Source: Hypsibius dujardini
Taxonomy: Eukaryota > Tardigrada > Eutardigrada > Parachela > Hypsibiidae
Length of the DNA: 43,338 nt
Direction: 5' to 3'
Assembly: GCA_001579985.1 (NCBI GenBank)
Contig: LRSR01004061.1
Coordinates: 1 to 43,338, forward strand
Shown here: positions 1 through 19,195 of the stretch, piece after piece
Layout: every line of letters begins with the position of its first letter
Position numbering within the stretch: the stretch's first letter is position 1
Notes under the pieces: model-generated
Seen by the model: the letters and a program-made list of their open reading frames with translations, nothing else
The model's database searches: none
What the model was told of the DNA's origin: nothing
Made by a program: the position numbers and the translations under genes

Positions 1-823
1 AACGAGGAAATCCAAGCAGAAATCCAGAAATTAACGAAAAGTGCAGAATAGTTTTTCAGCGTGGGTTATAGGCCACGCCTCCTCCGCTGGAAAGCGGAGC
101 GGGCGGAACGGAGCGGTCGCAAGTTAACAGGGATTCTGTCTAATTGTTGTACCAGCCAAAGTGGAGAAAAGCATTTAGTCCCATTGTAATTTCTGAACTA
201 CCCTGCAGATTTAGTTCAAAACATTAAATTACCGACAGAATAATTCTTAGCAGAAAACTGTACCAGCAAGTTTAGGCTACATGAATAACGGTTTTTAAAA
301 GCGTGGGATGTTCGATCATTTTCCGTCACTGAGAAAACTGCTGGATCGTCAAATGATTAAAATTCAAAATCAGTTTACTAACTGGTTCGCCATCATTTGA
401 ACGGCTGAGCTTGGCAGCATTTAGCGTGACATTTGGAAATTAATAGGCAGTTTGAGATGCTGAAATATTCGGTCGGAAAGTTGTTCGCCTGTGTTATCCT
501 GTAGTGGGGAATCATTAAGCAAAATCACCTTACTTTATGTGCTTTCTGTCTGTCTGTTTGGAGAAGTGAAACAAATAACACGTGATAGAGCCCGTCAGAA
601 TTATAGACGACCTAACACGTGGTTCTTGCTTCATAATAGTGGTACAGTATGAGACTGTACATGTAATGATGAGCAGTCAGAGGCAGTCGAGAGAGCACGG
701 CAAACTTCTCTTCTCGACCTCGAGCAAAATATTCAATTTTTTCGTGTGCGGACTCCTTTATTATTACTTATCCGCTATTTCAGGCCTTTACTGGAGAATG
801 ATTTAACTTTGCTGGGTCGGGAA
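1..823. other. Upstream region of the Misshapen-type kinase gene
   Basis: No convincing coding exon is seen here. A GC-rich patch near 78-105 can fold (CCTCCGCT/AGCGGAG). A pyrimidine-rich tract ending in TTTCAG at 783 looks like a 3' splice site 40 bases before the kinase ATG, so a 5' UTR intron, or a trans-splice acceptor, probably lies in this region. Short ORFs in this stretch carry no recognisable domain. Confidence 0.4.
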
Positions 824-10113
<9,290 letters not shown>

Positions 10114-10430
10114 CGGTGACCAAATCCGGAGTGTCGCGCTTCTGCTCTTTTTACTTTCTAAAATAATGTTCGTGCTGATATTTTTTACTCGTGTTTTTTA
10201 TGTTTTTACATCTGTAACTGATTTGCATCATCGAACTCTTGCTTTTCTCAATTGTCGTTTTAATCTCATCGTTTTTTTATGTCTGTACATTTTTCGAGCC
10301 AGGACGAAGATTCATGGGATCATCTGCTACTACTGCATAGATCATGTGAACTGCAAAAATATTGAAATGTATGTGTGTCCATTCCAGGTCTACTTCCTTT
10401 GTAATCCGGAACAAGTATTTTACTAGTACA

Positions 10431-10446
10431 TGCCTGTCTGTTTGCT

Positions 10447-10477
<31 letters not shown>

Positions 10478-10546
10478 TTGTCTGTCTGTCTGTTTGTTTG
10501 TCTGTCTGTCTGTTTGTTTGTCTGTCTGTCTGTCTGTCTGTTTGCC

Positions 10547-10603
<57 letters not shown>

Positions 10604-10620
10604 GCCTGTCCGTCTGTCTG
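10431..10620 (+). repeat. (TCTG)n microsatellite downstream of the kinase gene
   Basis: Nearly pure TCTG array with TTTG variants, beginning about 320 bases after the kinase stop codon. It could lie in the 3' UTR, in which case it is again in transcript sense. Confidence 0.95.
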
Positions 10621-10851
10621 CAGTACTATTCTGCAGTCTGAATGTTTTCTTTTTTGCATCATGCGGATACGTGCTAAGGCTGAATTTCGTGAGACTCTTT
10701 AGTCCTACCGAAGTGCGACCAGGAATACAGCTTTACTAGTAATATGGCCCGAATCCTAAGCTAACCGATTAGAGATCTGTGGCGCAGACACTGGCGCGTG
10801 GCTCTAACTTGGTCAGTTATGTATTTTAGCCAAGAGGGTAAACATGATACG

Positions 10852-10972
10852 TACGTGGCCATATTGCCTTGCTAACAGAATGAAAGACAGTATCGTCTAT
10901 GTAGCTGTCTATTTCGCTCGTTTTGGAGTTGAGATGGCTGTAACTCCGTCCGTGCGGTAATATGGCCACGTA
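10852..10972. mobile_element. TA-flanked foldback element, family B
   Basis: Inverted termini CGTGGCCATATT(G/A)CC begin at 10854 and end at 10970, with TA immediately outside both ends (10852-10853, 10971-10972). This gives a 117-base element with a plausible TA target duplication, as for Tc1/mariner-like MITEs. Fragments of the same end occur near 10741 and 18882. Confidence 0.65.
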
Positions 10973-11666
10973 CTCTATGTGTCAGTGAAGTGGTGGTGAC
11001 TGTGACTGAGTGACTGGAGGCGGATCGAATGGATCACTCGACTGAGCCGCTGAGTCACCGCGTGACGTTTCCCTGACAGAGCGTCTGTTTATCTACATCG
11101 TGTCGGTGGCGTGCTTCAATCTCAACACAGCACAACCCTTGCAAACACAGAATATGCCTGTGAGAGAGAAAGAGGATCGCTGTGGTAGACTTGCAAATTT
11201 CTTGCTCCAAGGAAAGACTGCAAACCTTTGCTCCTTCTTCTTCAAATGATTCGTCTGTTGCCCCAGGCCACGGGCAAGTTTAAAATTGGCCTGCATCCGC
11301 CTTCTGTTTCACTGCAGCGTCCACGCTAGACGCTGCTACTGCAACCGTATCCTGGCAAATACGCTCGGGGAGCGGGATGGATGGACATAATCCGAGAATT
11401 TGTAACCTCGAATCTTTTATATCTCTCGTCCCTGGAGTATTGTCGTGGCTGCTGACAATTCGCAACTCGCTATAATCCGGAGGAATTTTATTGCTGATCC
11501 CAGTGCAGTCCTTCCATTGTTCCGGGTCTGCATCTAAATTTGCCTTTTTTTGCGGTAGTGGAATAAATCAACCCTTGCGAATAATTGAGGAGGATGTCTG
11601 AGGATCGCGCAGCGAAAGTTTGCGTATTTTATGTCCGACAGACTAACGGCAGACTTTTTTTAACCG

Positions 11667-11748
11667 ACTAATCAACTAATCAACTAATCAACTAATCAAC
11701 TAATCAACTAATCAACTAATCGACTAATCGACTAATCAACTGATCAAC
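11667..11748. repeat. 8-bp tandem repeat ACTAATCA
   Basis: About ten units of ACTAATCA with a few A to G changes (ACTAATCG) toward the right end. It lies in intergenic DNA and no function is apparent. Confidence 0.9.
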
Positions 11749-12170
11749 GGTTCTAAATAATTATTCCTGGCTTGCTTGGCTGACAATTCGAACCAGTCGT
11801 TGGGAGCTGTTTGACGTCCGGTTTACTGGGACCGAAAAAGTGTCTAGCAGCAGTGTGGATTGTGGAACAATCAACTAATCAAATATTTGGGCCAAATTAT
11901 TTGTCTTGCGCTGGTCAACACATTTTGTTTTTTTTCACGAAGCCGAGGTGATGCATTATTATTATTGCAATTTTATTGGATCACATTCTCCCTGATCCGG
12001 TGCCCGTCATCCGTTTAACAGATTGGACCTAGACGAAAAGGTATGCACCAAACCAAACATTCATTCATGCCAAATTGCCAAAAATACTTTACGAGGTAAA
12101 ACTCCTAATGCTGCGCAAGTTTTGATTTGGAATAAATACTGCGCACGACAGTGCAAACAGGGCAAAATCG

Positions 12171-12433
12171 TGACGTATACACATGGCGAAAACCGTGCGC
12201 TGACCGAGTTAAGCCATTACACTCGTTCGTCGCGTGGCTGTCGTACACAGTCCCGAGTTAAAGTGCTTAATTCGGTCAGCGCAAGGTTTTTGCCACGTGA
12301 CGTATACACATGGCGAAAACCTTGCGTTGACCGAGTTAAGCCATTACACTCGTTCGTCGCGTGGCTGTCGTACACAGTCCCGAGTTAAAATGCTTAATTC
12401 GGTCAGCGCAAGGTTTTTGCCACGTGACGTATA
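12171..12433. mobile_element. Tandem dimer of MITE family A
   Basis: Two foldback units (12181-12298 and 12308-12425) repeat with a period of exactly 127 bases. Each has arms of about 45 bases: ACATGGCGAAAACC...ACTCG pairs with CGAGTTAAA...GCCACGT. TGACGTATA occurs at all three junctions (12171, 12298, 12425). A 9-10 bp duplication and long terminal inverted repeats would suit a Mutator-type MITE, but this is an inference. ORFs across the dimer are artefacts. Confidence 0.8.
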
Positions 12434-13020
12434 TCAATCAAAATAGCCACAAGGTTTCTTTTTCGTTTTCCATTTTTAACAAATTGTTTTTTTAATTGTT
12501 TTTTTTAATTACTTTCACTTGTTTGTCCGGTTTATTGGTGATTTTTTGAAACCAAAACATCGGCAAACAGTGAGAGAAAAGTTTGCGCACGCGACATTTA
12601 CTGTAGAGTCTCGACCATTTGGTGCCAATTTTGAGGCCCACCCGTATATTAATCCCTGCACACACTGTGCTACCCTGCAGTCATAATATACGGGGGTCAT
12701 TAAAAACTCCGAATTCGAGCCAATTCCAGCTATCGCGTGCTGCTGCTTTTCAACGATTGATTGATTATTGATTGAACTCCCTCAACCATCGGAGAACAGA
12801 ACGAAGTAAAATCCCAAAAAAGACGTACAAAATCTAACTTTAGTCGGCGTTACAGGTCGTGGCTTATTAGGCATTTGAGGCATTGAAAAAGACTCAAGAA
12901 ATCAATCAATCAAGGACGCTTGAATGTCAGAAGATAAAGTTGCTCAATCAATTGATCGATCGAACACGCGTTGGCTGGAATTGGCTTGCACTCGGACCCT
13001 TTATTTTACTGAGGCAAAGC

Positions 13021-13123
13021 TTAACCCTCTGAGAACCAGTCAGCATACACTTGCTAGATTTGACGGTCACATTCAATCTAGCAAATCTAGCAAGTGTATG
13101 CTGACTGGTTCTCAGAGGGTTAA
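13021..13123. mobile_element. piggyBac-type MITE, perfect 43-bp hairpin with TTAA flanks
   Basis: A 95-base element (13025-13119) begins CCCTCTGAGAACC and ends in its exact complement GGTTCTCAGAGGG, with TTAA directly outside each end (13021-13024, 13120-13123). Counting the flanks, the arms 13020-13062 and 13082-13124 pair perfectly over 43 bases around a 19-base loop. TTAA target sites with CCC/GGG termini are the hallmark of the piggyBac superfamily. There is no room for a transposase, so it is non-autonomous. Confidence 0.85.
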
Positions 13124-13742
13124 GGGGTGGACACATAAGCATTAAGAGCAAGTGTGAATGTGTTCTTGAATTTCATTTCCACAACTCTTACGTTGTATTC
13201 ATGCCTGCAGCGCTAGATTGTGGTACGAAAGGAAAATTACAAATTATTTTGATATCTGTTGAGTCAATTGTAATTAAAAAATTTTCTTTTAAAATCTTGA
13301 TTTTCAGTTTCGATAAAAAATGAGCCGTGCACAATACTTTCAATTTCTTTTGAATTTAGATTTTTTTTATCTTCCTTATTAATAATGCGCATTTATTGAA
13401 TACAGTAAATGCTAGTCCTGCTTTAAATTCTTTTTTTGCCTGGAGTTGGAGTAGCTCTGATTACTCGAGTACTCGATCTGGCGCATTGTGTAGTGTATCA
13501 TTATTTATTTACAGATGCTTTGCTCAGAAATGCTCCCCACACCTACAAATATAAGATACTGTTATCGCTCGTGAACTTCTGATTAGAATCATTTATCTCC
13601 ATAAGCCCCGTTGAGAACAGTGTCTTTTAATTTGCAGACTGAGGTCCGTTTTGAAAATCACAACCGGAAACGGAGCGTCTATCGCGCGAGAAACAGACAC
13701 CTTGTCTTGATTAGTGGTTGAGCACGAACTACATCCTACATC

Positions 13743-16644
13743 ATGATGTCCGGTCATTCCATCAACAATGAGCCCCGGCATCGACCACTCAAGAGCGCCA
13801 CGTATCCAGCCTCCGCCAACAGTACCCCCACTTCCGGGAGCACCACCTGTGTGAAAAACTTTTCAACAATGCCGAGGAGGCTGCGTCACCGTTCACCGAA
13901 ACGCAACAGATGCCTCTACATCGAAGCGGAAGTCGAGAGCGAGGGAAGCGGTTTAGATTCCCTGGATCCAGCGGAGGAAGTATCTGTTCTGCATTGGAAG
14001 GTAGATGATCTGGCTAGTCAGTTGACACTCATCAATCATGCGATTTTTCGCGAACTGCTCCCACTGGACTTGGCCTCATTGAAATGGTATGATCCACGGC
14101 TGCGTAATCACCCCGAATCACAACGGGTAAACGCCATCACGACGCGCTTCAATTACGACGGCCAGTGGACCATTTCAGAGATTTTAAAGCAAGAGGTAAG
14201 ACAAAGCGGTGTGCATTCTTCGAAGAAATTAATATCCCAACAAGACTTTTATTGTCTCTCGTACATCCTTCAGCCTGCGCATCGGTTTGCTCCCTGACTG
14301 TCCGTCCGTCCGTCTGGCGGGCTGCCTGGTTTTCTGTCTGATTTTCTGTCTGACTGGCTGGCTACCTGAATGTCTGACTGGCTAGCTACCTGGATGTCTG
14401 GCTGCCTGGCTGCCTGCTTGTCTGTCTGCCGGCTTGGCTACCTGGATGTCTGGTTGTCTGTCTGTCTACCTTGATATCTGCCTGTTTGTCTAGCTGGGTA
14501 ATTGTCTTGTTGCCGGTTTGTCTGCCTGCCTGGCTGGCTGTCTGTTTGTCTCTCCATGTCTGTTTGTCTATCTATCGCCTGCCTGCTGTCTGTCTGCTAT
14601 CTGCTTTTCTGCCCTTGCCCCTTGTCGTTTTTTAAGTATCCCCCTGTATGCGTACTCGTACTTGTGCTGTAACACGTAAAAAACTATGATTACCTAATGT
14701 GATAATGCCTTTGAAATTTGACTTGGACTTCGAAACTGACTCGTACTCAAAAAATCATGATTGAGTTGCTGGGAAAGAATTTGTCGCCGGCGGTAATTTT
14801 GGTCGTTTGTCCCTTGATTGACAGAGTGAACAATGAGGGTCGTTACAGTGCGTCTGGTCTGCCACTCAAATTGAATCACACAAAAATGACCATTAATGAA
14901 CTCATTTTCTCATATTGTGCCGTTTTCGTCTCATATTACAGACACCTCGTCAGCGTGCGGATGTTATGAGTCACTTTATTCGGGTGGCGGAACGACTTTT
15001 TCAACTCAACAACTTCCATTCAAGTTTCGCGCTATTGTCCGCCCTTCTCAGTTCACCGATCGCACGGCTCCACCAGACCATGGCCTTGCTACCGAAACGG
15101 GATCAAGACATTTGCCAGCAGCTGTCCGCCAAGTACTGCCCGGACAACAATTGGAAATCATTCAGAGAATACCAGGAGAGCGCCGGTAAAAAAGTCTTTG
15201 TCAACGTCCCTGTGAAATCGCTTCTAAATTCCGTGCTTGCTTCTTCCAGGTTATCCTCGGCTCCCTCACATCGGCTTCTATAAAACGGACCTCATTCACG
15301 CCCATCACGCCTGCACCAACGTCAGCGAGCAGCACCGGCGGATGAAGGCCATCGAGTCCCGCGTCTTTGAACTGTTCAGCCGGTCCAATTACGGTTTCCT
15401 GGAGGACATTGCGGTCTTGCAGAAGTATTTAAAAAGTCGCCGCTACCTGGAGGAGCTGCAAAAATTTGTGGATGATGGCAATACGAAGCTGTCTAAGCTG
15501 CTCGAACCGGATCGAGGGCGGGGAGCTTCCCAGACGGATTGCATGGACGCGCCGACCTCCTCCAGGCCGATGTTCAGTGCCCTTCTTGGGACGCCTACCG
15601 ATCTGCAGTCCCCAAAAACGAATTTGATTGACGACAGCAGCATCGACGTAAGTTTAGATACATTTACAGTATCGTCTAGAGTACTGGCGTACAGCTACTT
15701 GCAGGTTACTTGCACTCTTTTGACTTGACATATCGTGAACCGCAAGACTACACATATTATGCAGTTTTAATTTCTTAAAGCAAAAACCGGTCGAAACTTG
15801 ATCACTAAACACAAAGAAATAGACTGTACTCATTTGGAAAGTATATTTGCAAATTAAGACTGAAATTCGGCACAGTGAAACTGAAAACGGGTGACAGGCT
15901 GAATCAATCGAAGAAAACGACAACAAATCAAGATATCCGGGCAATTCGTAATGCGTACATTGAGTTGATTGACCGATAAGCCGGCTTGAAGTTTTCACCA
16001 GTCAAACGACGTGTAGTCTTGTTTGTCAAACCACACCAAATCAAAAGTTTGCAAGTAACCTGCAAGCAGCTGTACCAGTCACTTGGATCGATCACTTGGG
16101 CAGTGATATTTTCGTTTTTCCGTTTTTCTTTCATCTGATTCTGTTCAAGCCATGTGCTTCTGTTCTTTAGGATCTCATGGTGGATGATGCATTTCTTCTG
16201 TCTTCCGGTCATTCACTCAGCCGACACAATGTCGGTAACCTTTCCCTGCCCAGCAACATGGGAGTCCTGCAGCGGCACTACGACTGGCAAGGCATCCTCG
16301 AACGGAAGAATGTCGTTAAAAACAACCAGTTCCAGTTTATACCTCGCTGGAAAGTTGTCTGGGCAGCTGTCTGGGGCACGAATCTGTTTGTGTTTAAGCC
16401 GAAGAGCCCGTTTCGCACGTCGGACCGTGGTCACTTTGACGGCATTCCCTGTATGGTGTACACGCTTGCCAAGTGGAAACTGGAATCGGGGTCCGATGAG
16501 AAGCTGGAATTCAAGCTGAGCGCGCCGGATCATTCTTTCATCATACGGTTGAAGGCTCATACTGTGACGGAGTTAAGGGAGTGGATAAAGTATCTAAAGG
16601 CGGCTACCACGACGCCGTCAAATTTGATAAATTTTGATGCTTAA
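13743..16644 (+). CDS. RALGPS: RalGPS-type guanine nucleotide exchange factor (RasGEF + PH), 4 exons
   Basis: Exchange factor expected to load GTP on Ral GTPases at membranes. Exons 13743-14195, 14942-15185, 15250-15647 and 16171-16644; phases close and give 522 aa, near the usual 550-590. After about 80 low-complexity residues a CDC25-type RasGEF domain runs from about residue 85 to 320: LASQLTLINHAIF, then RFNYDGQWTISEIL, then RVAERLFQLNNFHS, then PHIGFYKTDLIHAHHA, then LKSRRYLEELQKFVDD. The C-terminal PH domain (about 396-515) includes WKVVWAAVWGTNLFVF, and the protein ends NLINFDA, like NLMSFE in human RALGPS1. The GEF-then-PH order without an N-terminal REM/RA module points to RalGPS rather than RalGDS or SOS. 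A clear PxxP motif between the domains is not evident. A 3' splice site at 13637 lies shortly before the ATG. Confidence 0.93.
14297..14620 (+). repeat. Degenerate TCTG/GGCTGGC repeat in RalGPS intron 1
   Basis: Decayed array of TGTCTG, GGCTGGC and TACCTGGATG pieces in intron 14196-14941, with TCTG again on the transcript strand. It looks older than the other arrays in the window. Confidence 0.8.
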
Positions 16645-17084
16645 AGGGCGAGCCATTCATTTTGTGGCTTTTCTCCAGCCAATTGAAGCTGGCGTTTCTC
16701 CTCTTTTTTTCCTGTGAAACTGTGCATGTTTGCATGTTGACGAGCTTTTCCGGGTCCATGCTGTCGGTTTTTCAAGGTTTGAATCCAAAGTATTTCAGCG
16801 GTTGCTCTTTTCTTTTTTGTACTTTTTCATTTCTTATGTTCCAATACTGCCACGGTAGTTGCCAGTTGATTTTCTACCTTTCTTGGCTGATCATGTTTCC
16901 TGAAGCAGGGAAACCGAGAGAACTGAACGTTCTCAATCAGCCGTTCAGCGTACGAAATTGACAGAAAATCTGCCCTGCAGCTTAAACGTACGAATACAAT
17001 TCTTTGCGCAAGAGGTAGAACGACTGAACCAGAACCGGAACGAGTCTGAACGACTACAGCTAGAACATGATTCGAATAAAGACC

Positions 17085-17297
17085 CTACTACGATGAGAGG
17101 GAGGGGTCCTGGAATGGGCCACTTTCCGTACCCTGGAGTGGACCACCCTGGAATCACAACTTCCATACAGGTTTTGGCTATCACCAAGATCCTAAACGAC
17201 GGAGAGTAATCGATAACGTCGGTGGAACCCAGTGGTCCATTCCAAGGTGCGGAAGGTCAAGTGGCCCATTCCAGGATCCCTTCCTCATAGTATTCAA
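17085..17297. repeat. Imperfect inverted repeat, possible MITE
   Basis: The left arm around 17090-17152 (GTCCTGGAATGGGCCACTT...GGAGTGGACCACC) pairs with the right arm 17228-17290 (GTGGTCCATTCCAAGG...AAGTGGCCCATTCCAGGATC). The arms are about 60 bases with a few mismatches and indels, separated by about 75 bases. No target duplication is obvious. Confidence 0.6.
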
Positions 17298-17539
17298 ATA
17301 TTAAACTATGGCTACAGTGATGTGCCAGGGTCCTTCGCGAAAAATATTCACAACCGCAAGCAGAGGCGCGTTTCGATTTCCAGGGAGGTAGCACCTAAGC
17401 AACTCCCGTGGGATGCCCCATGAGGGTCCAGCAGGCATCCGAACCCCTGGCACTGCCATGCAATCCAGAATGTTTTGCTTCCCTTTTTAGCTGTAAAGAA
17501 TAAGCCTGAAGGATTCAACACTCGCAGAATGGACACTGA

Positions 17540-17911
17540 GGAGATGCACGGCGGGGCAACGAAGAAGCGCGCTGTTCCAGGTTCCTCTTCACTGTCAGGA
17601 GCCGGACATGGGAGTCGCCACGCCGGAGGGGGACGATTCGACTGCGTCACCCGGGTCGCGAAGTCTTTCACTGCCTCTGCGGAAATGACTTCACTGCCCC
17701 AAAAGAACATGTCTTGGAGGTGACTGACAGTTCGAGTCTCATTGCCGTCGAGTTCCTGAAGAAGATGGGCAAACTGGAGCAGCGGAGTGAAAAAATCTTC
17801 GCCGAGTTAAGCGAACAATGCCAGCTGGCCAATCCCGTTCGACTGCAGGTCAGATGTCAGGCCGAGTTGTCGCGGTTGATGCTTGAAATGGAAGCGGTAC
17901 AGAAGAAATGA
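17540..17911 (+). other. Unrecognised ORF, possible last exon or pseudogene
   Basis: One frame stays open from 17540 to the TGA at 17909. Its second half reads like a helical protein (VEFLKKMGKLEQRSEKIF, then AELSRLMLEMEAVQKK) and its middle has FHCLCGNDFTAPKEHVLEV. There is no in-frame ATG at a sensible place, so an upstream exon would be needed. Nearby ORF pieces at 18350-18478 (with AALIKWLDEKYDNLRK) and 18547-18774 (with FEFTFEKYDSRLQKMPE) on the same strand also look protein-like. They could be exons of one gene or remains of a dead one. I do not recognise the family. Confidence 0.3.
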
Positions 17912-17999
17912 GCTGTATCAGCGATTAACCCGAATTCACGCCCCACTGCCGAAACCTGAAGTCCATCGTGATAAACAACGCTAAAATTGCCCGCCTCAG

Positions 18000-18110
18000 C
18001 TGTAGCGGACCAGACTTACGCTTTTTTGGGTCTCTGCTGTAGCGGACAAAACTTGCGCTTTTTTGGGCCTCAGCTGTAGCGGACCAGACTTGCGCTTTTT
18101 TGGGTCTTTG
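18000..18110 (+). repeat. Three-copy 37-bp tandem repeat
   Basis: Three units beginning CTGTAGCGGACCAGACTT and ending TTTTTTGGGTCTC, each 37 bases, with a few substitutions. It lies between the unassigned ORF fragments. Confidence 0.9.
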
Positions 18111-19195
18111 CCGGTACCGCCGGCATGCAGCATCGTCGCGTTGAATCTCTTACTGCACGTCCTGCCACTGGGTGACAGCCAACGCTTCCGGGCTGCAGAG
18201 GTTCCCGCCAACGTCACACCTGCTTGGACGGTCGAGAACTGGTTCGTTCGGATTCCGTGTTTGCAGTTCACATCGACCGGGAAGGCTCAGTCGGAAGGTC
18301 AAGCGGCTTTTGACCGGTTGGTTTAGCCCTTGCCCGACCAAAAAGTCGTGTGGAACGCGAAGACCTCGAACGAGAAGGCTGCTTTGATCAAGTGGCTAGA
18401 TGAGAAGTACGATAATCTCAGGAAGGGTCGGGGGGACTTTCCCCCGCAATCAGTTTTGATGCATATTTGCTGTAAGTAAAACGCCCGCTAGAACACCTAA
18501 AATATATTAAAATAGCTTGTAAGTACAGTCTACATGATTTAGGCGGACAAAGATTTCTTGTGAGGATCACAGCCTCTTTTGCGAGCATTTGAATCTCAAG
18601 TCCTACTTGGACCTCTCCTCTTGGTTCCGCACGCTGCTGACACTATGCATCCTCCACAAGACCGGCCCTGAATTACAGCCTCTGCCGTTTGAGTTCACTT
18701 TTGAGAAGTACGACAGCCGGCTACAGAAGATGCCAGAAGGACGATGCCGACACTTTCCACGGATTCCGAGATGAATTTCCATCCCTGCACTGAATGTTTT
18801 ACAAGAAGGAAGGCATGTCATGTCATTCGTTTAATTCTAGTGAAACGATGCCGTATCTTTGGATAAGGAGCTGAATATTGTGGCCATATTACCCCGCTGC
18901 TGCATCGTTGGTTGGCTTTCTTATATTTTCTCTAACTGGTCGGATTTTTCTTTCGTTGAGAAAGTTAAACTGGGATTCCATGAAAATTAGATTACGGTGT
19001 AGCAGTTTTCCTTTATAAAACTAGCGGCTCAAAATAAGGTACAACGAATGACGTGTTCTTCTGGTGTTTGCAACTGCGTAACTGTTCCGTGAAAAGAAGT
19101 GAAAAATTCTGCTGATTTAGCAAAACTTCATTTTTCAAATGAACATAAGAAGCCAAAAGAACCGGAGCTAGGCGCAGAACAAAACTAAAGGCTGA

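Larger units (their letters stand above)
10114..13742. other. Gene-free, repeat-rich interval between kinase and RalGPS
   Basis: No coding exon is supported here. The interval holds a TCTG array, a TA-flanked foldback element, an 8-bp tandem repeat, a dimer of MITE family A and a TTAA-flanked piggyBac-type MITE, all listed separately. A likely 3' splice site (TTTGCAG, ending at 13637) lies 105 bases before the RalGPS ATG. The rest is AT-rich unique sequence with no visible structure. Confidence 0.6.
16645..19195. other. Interval between RalGPS and PSMD12 with no assigned gene
   Basis: Tail side of both RalGPS (+) and PSMD12 (-). It holds an inverted repeat (17085-17297), a 37-bp triple repeat (18000-18110), a family B end fragment near 18882 and several short protein-like ORF fragments between 17540 and 18774. 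No intact gene with a known domain is recognised. Confidence 0.5.

Noticed and set aside
11780-11830. A tRNA-like T-arm word (GGTTCGAATT on the minus strand)
   Set aside because: No matching acceptor stem, D-arm or anticodon stem could be placed around it; no tRNA was found in the window.
12023-12446. ORFs with a repeated block across the MITE dimer
   Set aside because: The repeated peptide follows exactly the 127-base repeat of a non-coding foldback element; no domain or start context supports a gene.
12924-13151. Two mirrored ORFs on opposite strands sharing the same peptide
   Set aside because: They are the two strands of the perfect piggyBac-type hairpin.
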